Positions 1-5,254 of a DNA stretch of 5,254 nt are shown here, piece by piece. A model generated the notes under the pieces. It saw only the letters and a program-made list of their open reading frames with translations. It was not told where the DNA came from and did not search any database. This DNA is from Betaproteobacteria bacterium. GTDB lineage: Bacteria; Pseudomonadota; Gammaproteobacteria; Burkholderiales; CANMPU01. Position 1 is the first letter of the stretch; each line of letters begins with the position of its first letter. The translations under genes and the position numbers were made by a program. The stretch spans positions 1 through 5,254 of the forward strand of contig CANMPU010000095.1 in the NCBI GenBank assembly GCA_947499755.1. Direction: 5' to 3'.

Positions 1-581
1 AGCGAAAATCCAAGTTGCTGTGCAGCGTCTTGTAGTGCCTCGATAAAATAAAACACATAGCCGGGGCCGCTTCCCGTAACCGCAGTGACCGCATCCATCT
101 GCGATTCGTCCTCGACCCAGAAGATGGAACCCACGGTGGAGAATATGGCCTCTACTTGCTTACGCGCATCATGCTCAACTTTTGCCATACTGAATAAAGC
201 CGATATGCTAGACACAACGAGGGCGGGGGTATTGGGCATTACCCGGACGATGCGTTCATAACCACCCAACCAGAGCGCGAGATCTTTCGTTTGGATTCCC
301 GCCGCAATCGTTACGATTAACTGATCACGAATTTTCTCCGCTAATAGTTTTGCCACGTCAATAACGTTTTGCGGCTTCACCGCGATAACAATACAATCCG
401 CCTGCGCGATATTTTGATCTAGAGTATCAAAAACCCGAACGCCTAAATTCTCGACTATCCATTTCCTGCGTTCTGGCGAGATCTCATAAACGCATAGGCG
501 TTGCGCCTCGTATCCTTTAGCCAGCATCCCCCGCAAGAGAGCCGATGCCATATTACCGCCGCCAATAAATGCAATAGTCAT
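1..581 (-). CDS. proC: Pyrroline-5-carboxylate reductase, N-terminal part (runs off left edge)
   Basis: ProC catalyses the last step of proline synthesis, NAD(P)H-dependent reduction of 1-pyrroline-5-carboxylate to proline, in the cytosol. Reading the minus strand from ATG 581-579 gives 193 uninterrupted residues. The N-terminal Rossmann motif GGGNMASAL (residues 7-15) binds the dinucleotide. A second conserved block reads AVKPQNV (67-73), MPNTPA lies at 115-120, and the start of the C-terminal helical dimerisation and substrate domain shows TGSGPGYVF (169-177). Family members are usually about 270 residues, so roughly the last 75 lie outside the window. The usual Ala of GSGPAYVF is Gly here, a mild change. 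The start overlaps the yggS stop as ATGA (581-578), so translation is probably coupled and both genes are probably on one transcript. Function is assigned from family motifs and is close to certain. Confidence 0.95.
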   Translation of the reverse strand, partial: MTIAFIGGGNMASALLRGMLAKGYEAQRLCVYEISPERRKWIVENLGVRVFDTLDQNIAQADCIVIAVKPQNVIDVAKLLAEKIRDQLIVTIAAGIQTKDLALWLGGYERIVRVMPNTPALVVSSISALFSMAKVEHDARKQVEAIFSTVGSIFWVEDESQMDAVTAVTGSGPGYVFYFIEALQDAAQQLGFS

Positions 582-1306
582 GAAGCCCCCGTGGTGTTAT
601 CCACTATTCCTCTGGGAGTAGCTTTTACCCGTTCCCCGAAAATCCCCGATCCTATGCGTACGATAGTCGCGCCTTCCGCAATCGCCGCTTCTAAATCCTC
701 GGACATGCCCATAGACAAGGTATCCAGCGGTAAATTCAATTGGCATAGTTTTTCTTTAAGCTCACGTAGTTTTTTGAATTCCTGACGTTGTTCGCCAAAG
801 TCTCGGCATGGTTTCGGGATTGTCATTAACCCACGTATTTGCAATTGCGGTATTTTAGCCAAATTTAGTAACAGCGTTGGCGCTTCTTCGCTAGTTACAC
901 CTTGTTTGCTAGCCTCGCCGCTGACATTAAGTTGCACACAAATCTGCAAAGGCCGTTTGTCGCGTGGCCGCGCTGCTGCCAACCTTTCGGCAATTTTTAG
1001 GCGATCAATACTGTGTACCCAATCAAAATTCTCGGCGATCACTTTGGTTTTATTGCTCTGTATAGGGCCAATGAAATGCCATTCTAGAGACAAATCTGCT
1101 AACTCGAATATTTTTTTTTCGCCCTCGTGCGCATAGCTTTCGCCAAATGTTCTCTGGCCTGCTGCAACCGCATCGCGTATCCTTTCTACCGACTGGGATT
1201 TGCTCACCGCGAGTATGGATATATCCTTGGGGGGCCTGCCGAATTGTATGGCGGCTAGCTCTACGCGCGTGCGCACTGCTTGCAAGGAAAACGCGATTGT
1301 TGTCAT
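578..1306 (-). CDS. yggS: YggS/PROSC-family PLP homeostasis protein
   Basis: This is a 242-residue cytosolic alanine-racemase-fold type III PLP protein. The family has no established catalytic reaction; it binds pyridoxal 5'-phosphate and buffers its supply to other enzymes. Visible motifs are LAVSK with the PLP-binding lysine at K36, HFIGPIQSNK (77-86), RGLMTIP (158-164), SMGMSEDLEAAI (198-209) and the phosphate-binding VRIGSGIFG (216-224). Length matches the family. ATG at 1306-1304 puts the lysine at position 36, as in the E. coli protein. The Shine-Dalgarno is weak (GGG about 8 bases upstream). One oddity is FGESY at 54-58, where the family nearly always has FGENY. A tail after residue 224 runs over the proC start, giving an ATGA overlap. 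The gene diverges from pilT, a common arrangement in beta- and gammaproteobacteria. Confidence 0.95.
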   Translation of the reverse strand: MTTIAFSLQAVRTRVELAAIQFGRPPKDISILAVSKSQSVERIRDAVAAGQRTFGESYAHEGEKKIFELADLSLEWHFIGPIQSNKTKVIAENFDWVHSIDRLKIAERLAAARPRDKRPLQICVQLNVSGEASKQGVTSEEAPTLLLNLAKIPQLQIRGLMTIPKPCRDFGEQRQEFKKLRELKEKLCQLNLPLDTLSMGMSEDLEAAIAEGATIVRIGSGIFGERVKATPRGIVDNTTGAS

Positions 1307-1342
1307 AATTTACCCAGTCCACAGGTTTTAAAATGCATTTTT

Positions 1343-1361
1343 TGTCCCAAACAATGGGACA
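1343..1361. repeat. Perfect 19-bp inverted repeat (operator or leader hairpin candidate)
   Basis: TGTCCCA, a 5-base spacer AACAA, then TGGGACA: both 7-base arms match exactly. The right arm overlaps the first bases of the candidate pilT -10 (CATAAT, 1360-1365), so a protein bound here could control pilT. If transcription of yggS starts further right, the same bases form a 7-bp hairpin in its leader. Neither strand has a U-run directly after the stem, so it does not look like a terminator. No specific regulator can be named from the sequence. Confidence 0.55.
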
Positions 1362-1376
1362 TAATCATCACTTAAC

Positions 1377-1381
1377 GAGGA
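1377..1381 (+). promoter_or_regulatory. Shine-Dalgarno of pilT
   Basis: GAGGA lies 6 bases before ACG 1388-1390, which is the ideal distance. It marks position 1388 as the intended initiation site although the codon there is ACG. The next ordinary starts in frame are TTG 1439 and ATG 1466, too far away to be served by this site. Confidence 0.65.
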
Positions 1382-1387
1382 ATTATA

Positions 1388-2427
1388 ACGGACATTGCCG
1401 AACTACTGGCTTTTGCTGTTAAGAACAAAGCGTCTGACTTGCACTTATCCGCAGGATTGCCACCGATGATAAGGGTGCATGGCGACGTCCGTCGTATCAA
1501 TCTTCCACCTATGGAACATAAAGACGTGCACGATATGGTGTACGACATTATGAATGACGGGCAACGCAAAGTTATGAGGAAAACCTCGAGGGCGATTTCT
1601 CATTTGCCATTCCAAATCTTGCTCGTTTTCGTGTCAATGCCTTTGTTCAGAATCGCGGCTCGGGCGCGGTCTTTCGTACTATCCCTTCAAAGGTACTGTC
1701 ACTCGAAGATCTTAAATGTCCGCCAATTTTCAAAGATATTGCTCACTATCCGCGCGGCGTTTGCCTTGTTACTGGGCCTACGGGCTCCGGCAAATCTACA
1801 ACCCTGGCAGCGATGGTTAACGATATTAATGAAAACGATTATGGTCACATACTCACCGTTGAGGATCCGATCGAATTCGTACACGAACCCAATAAATGCC
1901 TAATTAACCAGCGTGAAGTTGGCCCGCATACTCTTAGTTTTTCCAACGCGCTCCGTTCGGCTTTGCGTGAAGATCCAGATATTATTCTCGTGGGTGAGAT
2001 GCGTGATCTTGAAACCATTCGTCTGGCGTTGACCGCGGCAGAAACCGGGCATTTGGTATTCGGGACCCTACACACAAGCTCCGCTGCTAAAACTGTGGAC
2101 CGTATCATCGATGTGTTTCCTGCGGCAGAGAAAGAAATGGTGCGTGCGATGTTGTCGGAAAGTTTACGTGCCGTCATTTCGCAGACCTTGCTTAAAACGA
2201 AAGATGGAAGTGGTCGCGTCGCTGCCCACGAAATTATGATAGGATCACCGGCAATTCGAAATCTAATACGTGAAAATAAGATCGCCCAGATGTATTCCGC
2301 GATTCAAACCGGGCAGAATTTCGGCATGCAAACTTTAGACCAAAATCTCCAAGAACTAGTTAAACGGAATATCGTATCCATGGCCGAAGCAAGAAATCGC
2401 GCTTCGAATAAAGATGCTTTTATGTAA
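1388..2427 (+). pseudogene. pilT: Type IV pilus retraction ATPase PilT, frameshifted and lacking an ATG
   Basis: PilT is the cytoplasmic hexameric ATPase that depolymerises type IV pili and drives twitching motility. Restoring one base gives a full-length 346-residue protein: an N-terminal PAS-like domain (from DIAELLAFAVKNKASDLHLSAG, quoted here as key block ASDLHLSAG at 15-23), Walker A GPTGSGKST (130-138), Asp box TVEDPIEF (157-164), Walker B LVGEMRD (201-207), His box TLHTSSAAKT (227-236) and the retraction motif AIRNLIRE (289-296). Two defects are seen. The codon at the homologous start is ACG (1388-1390). One base is missing at about 1571-1573: the reading frame valid to 1570 moves back by one from TAT 1573 onward, where RK-x-YEE is expected. 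The original frame runs on to a TAA at 1901-1903. The rest stays open from 1573 to TAA 2425-2427. Its first ATG (1813, residue 143) lies after Walker A, so neither fragment can be an active ATPase. Identity is certain; whether the gene is truly broken depends on sequence accuracy. Confidence 0.9.
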
Positions 2428-2472
2428 TGCCTTTAGAATTGTAACAAAACGTCGATAATTTCAAGATCGCTT

Positions 2473-2477
2473 AGGAG
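2473..2477 (+). promoter_or_regulatory. Shine-Dalgarno of pilU
   Basis: AGGAG is followed by 9 bases and then AGG 2487-2489, exactly where homology places the PilU start codon. The first ordinary start, ATG 2535, has no Shine-Dalgarno-like sequence in the 20 bases before it. The site therefore argues that initiation was originally at 2487. Confidence 0.6.
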
Positions 2478-2534
2478 TAGAGATAAAGGGAACGAGATCA
2501 GGCAGTTAAATTCGTACACGACTTACTTCGTGCA

Positions 2535-3623
2535 ATGATAAGCAAGAAAGCGTCTGATCTTTTTCTCACGGCCGGTTTTCCCCCTGCATTTAAAATAGAT
2601 GGCAAACTCATGCCGGTGTCCAACCAGACACTGACGCCGCAGCATACCTTAGAACTCGCCCGGTCGATTATGAATGACAAGCAAGCAGCAGAATTCGAGC
2701 CAAACAAAGAATGTAATTTCGCGATTAGAACCGCGGGAATAGGACGTTTTCGCGTCAACGCATTTGTCCAGCAGGGGCGTGTGGGACTGGTGTTAAGGAC
2801 CATCACCACGACCATTCCAAAAATGGAAGATCTGAATTTACCGCCGATTCTAAAAGAAGTAGCGATGGCAAAACGCGGCCTGGTGATATTTGTCGGGGGC
2901 ACTGGCTCTGGAAAATCCACTTCTCTGGCGGCAATGATTGGTTACCGTAATGAAAACAGTTATGGTCACATCATCACTATTGAAGATCCCGTTGAGTATG
3001 TTCACGAACATAAAAATGGCATCATTACCCAAAGAGAAGTGGGGGTCGATACTGATTCGTGGGAGGCTGCGCTGAAAAATACATTGCGCCAAGCACCGGA
3101 TGTAATTCTTATCGGTGAAATTCGCGATCGTGAAGTGATGGATCACGCAATTGCATTTGCCGAGACGGGCCACCTCGCAATAGGGACATTGCATGCAAAC
3201 AGTGCGAACCAAGCCCTCGATCGCATTATCAACTTTTTCCCGGAAGAACGTAGACAACAGTTACTAATGGATTTGTCGCTAAACTTTCGTGCCTTAATCT
3301 CGCAACGGCTTATCCCGAAAAAGGATAGCAAGGGCCGTGTTGCCGCGATTGAAATCATGCTGAATTCCCCACTCATTTCTGACCTAATCTTTAAAGGCGA
3401 TGTACACGAGATTAAAGATATTATGTCGAAATCCCGTGAAATCGGGATGCAAACCTTCGATCAGGCACTATTTGACCTCAACGAAAGCGGTGACATTAGC
3501 TACGAAGACGCGTTGAGAAATGCCGATTTGGTAAATGATTTGCGCCTAAAAGTTAAACTGCACGGGGCAGAATCAAGAGACAAAGACGTAATGTCTGGTA
3601 TCGATCACCTGAACATCGTTTAG
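2535..3623 (+). CDS. pilU: Type IV pilus retraction-associated ATPase PilU; reading frame and homology extend back to 2487
   Basis: PilU is the PilT paralogue that assists retraction, working together with PilT at the pilus base. From ATG 2535 the product has 362 residues. Family-like sequence (ERDQAVKFVHDLLRA) begins upstream at 2490 in the same frame, which would give the usual 378 residues, but the codon where ATG is expected (2487-2489) is AGG. In 378-residue numbering one sees the PAS-like start ASDLFLTAG (22-30), Walker A GGTGSGKST (137-145), Asp box TIEDPVEY (164-171), Walker B VILIGEIRD (206-214), His box TLHANSANQA (234-243) and PLISDLIFKG (295-304) in place of PilT's AIRNLIRE. The coding sequence has no other lesion. 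The 59-bp gap after pilT holds no terminator, so the two are probably co-transcribed. Starting at 2535 removes the first helix of the N-terminal domain; the ATPase core stays whole, so partial function is possible. Confidence 0.9.
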   Translation: MISKKASDLFLTAGFPPAFKIDGKLMPVSNQTLTPQHTLELARSIMNDKQAAEFEPNKECNFAIRTAGIGRFRVNAFVQQGRVGLVLRTITTTIPKMEDLNLPPILKEVAMAKRGLVIFVGGTGSGKSTSLAAMIGYRNENSYGHIITIEDPVEYVHEHKNGIITQREVGVDTDSWEAALKNTLRQAPDVILIGEIRDREVMDHAIAFAETGHLAIGTLHANSANQALDRIINFFPEERRQQLLMDLSLNFRALISQRLIPKKDSKGRVAAIEIMLNSPLISDLIFKGDVHEIKDIMSKSREIGMQTFDQALFDLNESGDISYEDALRNADLVNDLRLKVKLHGAESRDKDVMSGIDHLNIV

Positions 3624-3760
3624 CGTATTGTGTCCGCGGGTTCGACGTCCCGGGCCAATACCAATCGAAAATTTTGGGACTCTATATCACGACTGTCATT
3701 CTGATTTTTTCGAAATACAGTGACGCATAAAAATTAATAATATTTTTAATCCGGATTGCT
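3624..3760. promoter_or_regulatory. pilU / diguanylate cyclase intergenic region
   Basis: These 137 bp have two parts. The left part (3634-3656) is GC-rich and contains CGGGTTCGACGTCCCG, a short 4-bp stem that resembles a tRNA T-arm with an 8-base loop. The right part (3667-3750) is AT-rich with T- and A-runs and probably contains the promoter of the downstream gene. TAATAT at 3738-3743 is a possible -10, but no matching -35 is found at normal spacing. The start ATG 3761 has only a weak CCGGA (3751-3755) as a ribosome-binding site. No clear stem followed by a T-run terminates pilU here. Confidence 0.35.
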
Positions 3761-4792
3761 ATGGCCACGAAATACTCACACGAGATAGAACGTAGCGCAG
3801 AATACTTGCGCCTCGCGCTGCCGTTGATGGCGAAGCAAACCGCAGCGCTTCACCCCATGAGCTATTCCATTTGGTACGAGTATGTCTCGGGGATAAATCA
3901 AGGCTTAAAGGAAGAAATTGACACCTTAGTAGCGAACGGCAAAGCGCTTGATGAACAAGCAACCGCGCATCTCTATCAGAAATATATAGCAGAATTTGAT
4001 GAAGATACCGCAAAGCGCGTCAGCGTTGAGCTGAAATCGATTATCGACGACGTAAAGGTATCCACGACGACTACCGGTAATCAGGCAGCTAAATATCACG
4101 ATTCTTTGGAGAACTGCGGGCAGCGTCTCAACGATATTCAGGACGCTGCCGCCGTACGCAACACCGTCGGTGATGTATTGCAAGCAACGCGTATGATGAA
4201 GGAATCTATTGAGGAATTAAAATCCAGACTCGATCAAAACACATTGGAAGTTGAAAAACTCCAACAAGAACTGGAAAAGGCAAAGCAAGAAACCTATACG
4301 GATGCGTTAACCGGACTACTTAATCGCCGCGGATTAGATCATGCGCTGAATACTTGCTTGGCGACTATCCAAAATGGAAAAACCGTGCCGTGTCTGGTTA
4401 TGGTAGACATAGACCATTTCAAACGTATCAACGACTCCTATGGCCATTTACTTGGCGACCGCGTCATACGTGCCGTTGCGCAAATGCTCAAATCAAAAGT
4501 AAAGGGTCAAGATACCGTCGCGCGCTATGGTGGTGAGGAATTTGCGTTATTGCTACCGGAGACGCCGTTAGCGGGTGCGGCCTCTGTTGCAGAACAGATA
4601 CGCTCTACGGTTGAAGTGAGTCGAATTCGCAGAATTGATAAAGATGAAACGGTAGGAAATATCACGGTGTCTGCGGGCGTTGCCGCATTAAACCCAGGCG
4701 AATCGGTAACGGATTGGATAGGACGTGCTGATGCCGCATTATACGTTTCAAAGCAGGCGGGAAGAAATCGTGTTTCGATTGCCTCTAACTAA
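3761..4792 (+). CDS. GGDEF-domain diguanylate cyclase with helical N-terminal domain
   Basis: The protein (343 residues) should condense two GTP into cyclic di-GMP. Residues 1-145 form a mostly helical domain with the conserved-looking block MSYSIWYEYVSGIN (33-46); it is probably a sensory or interaction module of unnamed type. No signal peptide or membrane segment is seen, so it is cytosolic. Residues 146-178 are a heptad-rich coiled coil that should hold the dimer. The GGDEF domain follows: DALTGLLNRRG (181-191), metal and base-binding DIDHFKRIND (216-225), YGHLLGD (227-233), the active-site loop RYGGEEFALLLPE (255-267) and the end ADAALYVSKQAGRNRV (323-338). All catalytic residues are present. 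The inhibitory I-site RxxD is KGQD (248-251), so product feedback is probably weak or lost. It lies 137 bp after pilU on the same strand, but promoter-like AT-rich sequence suggests separate expression. Its stop overlaps the convergent methyltransferase stop. Confidence 0.93.
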   Translation: MATKYSHEIERSAEYLRLALPLMAKQTAALHPMSYSIWYEYVSGINQGLKEEIDTLVANGKALDEQATAHLYQKYIAEFDEDTAKRVSVELKSIIDDVKVSTTTTGNQAAKYHDSLENCGQRLNDIQDAAAVRNTVGDVLQATRMMKESIEELKSRLDQNTLEVEKLQQELEKAKQETYTDALTGLLNRRGLDHALNTCLATIQNGKTVPCLVMVDIDHFKRINDSYGHLLGDRVIRAVAQMLKSKVKGQDTVARYGGEEFALLLPETPLAGAASVAEQIRSTVEVSRIRRIDKDETVGNITVSAGVAALNPGESVTDWIGRADAALYVSKQAGRNRVSIASN

Positions 4793-5254
4793 GAGCTCTG
4801 TTCCCTTTTGGGTTCTAGCGTTTTACCCGGGAGCAGATCGCCGCATTCTGCTGCTTTCTTTCTCATGCTTCCCTGAACAATAGGGAATTTATAGAGCCGG
4901 CACTCGAGTCCGCCATTGAATAATGGCGTTTTGCGCGACGGTGCTAGCCCGATTAACTTTGGCAAACGTAAGTCTCCGCTAAATATATAAGCGTCCCAGC
5001 CTGCAAACTTATTTTTTAACGCATCCCCCAACGCCGGATAAAATTTCACTAACGCGTCTTGGTCTCCTATGCGTACGCCATAGGGTGGATTAGTCACAAT
5101 AATCCCTTTTTCTTCTGGCGCAGAAATTTCGAGAATATTTGCCTGCTTCAGAGATACCACCTGTTCCAGTCCAGCATGTTGCAAATTCGTACGCGCCTCC
5201 TTTAACGAATCTCCATAGAGGTCACTTCCATAAATATTGAGCACGGTCGTGGCC
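4789..5254 (-). CDS. rlmL: THUMP/RlmL-type class I SAM-dependent 23S rRNA guanine-N2 methyltransferase, C-terminal part
   Basis: The visible 155 residues are the C-terminal part of a Rossmann-fold RNA methyltransferase; the start and any THUMP domain lie beyond the right edge, and the frame is open to 5253. Seen: a motif II-like YGSDLYGDSLKEARTN, the catalytic motif IV TNPPYGVRIG (NPPYG at 5091-5077), and the family end SGDLRLPKLIGL followed by LFNGGLECRLYKF. RlmL-type enzymes make m2G2445 in 23S rRNA. In E. coli RlmL is fused to a C-terminal RlmK domain; here the gene ends at TAG 4791-4789 about 20 residues after the methyltransferase fold, so it is the stand-alone form. GTG 5244 lies inside the domain and is not a plausible start. 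The stop overlaps the cyclase stop by 4 bp on the opposite strand. The RlmL assignment over other NPPY THUMP methyltransferases is likely but not proven by this fragment. Confidence 0.8.
   Translation of the reverse strand, partial: ATTVLNIYGSDLYGDSLKEARTNLQHAGLEQVVSLKQANILEISAPEEKGIIVTNPPYGVRIGDQDALVKFYPALGDALKNKFAGWDAYIFSGDLRLPKLIGLAPSRKTPLFNGGLECRLYKFPIVQGSMRKKAAECGDLLPGKTLEPKREQSS

Larger units (their letters stand above)
1307..1387. promoter_or_regulatory. Divergent yggS/pilT control region
   Basis: These 81 bp separate the divergent starts of yggS (minus) and pilT (plus), so promoters for both units must lie here or slightly inside the genes. Seen on the plus strand: a T-rich stretch (1338-1343), the 19-bp palindrome, CATAAT at 1360-1365 as a plausible -10 for pilT, and the pilT Shine-Dalgarno at 1377-1381. 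On the minus strand a perfect TATAAT lies at 1387-1382, but no convincing -35 sits 16-18 bases from either -10. The promoter assignments are therefore tentative, while the regulatory role of the segment follows from its position. Confidence 0.5.

Noticed and set aside
1343..1361. Rho-independent terminator in the yggS/pilT spacer
   Set aside because: The stem is followed by TAAT on the plus strand and by A residues on the minus strand, with no T-run after it, and no gene ends here.
1565..1576. Programmed -1 frameshift as explanation for the pilT break
   Set aside because: The bases around CGC AAA GTT do not form an X XXY YYZ slippery heptamer, no strong downstream hairpin is obvious, and PilT is not known to use frameshifting. 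A one-base deletion is simpler.
1828..1850. Near-identical stretch in pilT and pilU (second copy about 2949-2971)
   Set aside because: It lies at homologous positions (NEN-x-YGH) in two paralogues, so shared ancestry explains it without recent gene conversion.
1874..1886. 13-base direct repeat AATTCGTACACGA (also at 2509-2521)
   Set aside because: One copy is coding in pilT and the other in the pilU 5' frame, at non-homologous positions; a single short match is probably chance.
1845..2177. Long open frames antisense to pilT and pilU
   Set aside because: Their products have no recognisable motifs, and conserved PilT/PilU sequence on the plus strand accounts for the DNA.
3634..3664. Complete tRNA gene between pilU and the cyclase
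   Set aside because: Only a T-arm-like element is seen; no anticodon arm, D arm or acceptor stem lies in the preceding bases, which are the pilU 3' end.

Overview
The window looks like a chromosomal segment of a Gram-negative proteobacterium. A betaproteobacterium is most likely, because the gene order proC-yggS / pilT-pilU and the style of the PilU N- and C-termini fit that class. Base composition is moderate and coding density is high. No mobile element, CRISPR array, rRNA gene or complete tRNA gene is visible. The taxonomic call is inference from protein style and gene order only.

Layout. On the minus strand, yggS (PLP homeostasis protein, 578-1306) is followed by the N-terminal 193 residues of proC (pyrroline-5-carboxylate reductase), which runs off the left edge. 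The two overlap by an ATGA. An 81-bp divergent intergenic region with a perfect 19-bp palindrome separates yggS from pilT. On the plus strand come pilT (1388-2427) and pilU (homology from 2487, first ordinary start at 2535, end 3623), the paralogous hexameric ATPases of type IV pilus retraction. After a 137-bp gap comes a GGDEF diguanylate cyclase (3761-4792). It converges on, and overlaps by 4 bp, the 3' end of a minus-strand THUMP/RlmL-type 23S rRNA methyltransferase gene that enters from the right edge.

How the genes relate. PilT and PilU power pilus retraction and twitching motility. The neighbouring diguanylate cyclase makes c-di-GMP, the second messenger that commonly switches cells between pilus-based motility and surface attachment; a direct functional link is inferred from proximity only. 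YggS and ProC are housekeeping proteins (pyridoxal phosphate homeostasis and proline synthesis) that often sit next to pilT.

Most notable observation. The retraction pair carries three lesions in otherwise well-conserved coding sequence. The codon where pilT should start is ACG, the codon where pilU should start is AGG (each correctly spaced behind a good Shine-Dalgarno), and pilT has lost one base near position 1571. The four flanking genes show no such damage in the parts visible. This is either very recent inactivation of pilus retraction or a cluster of sequence/assembly errors. No wholly new multi-gene system is evident.
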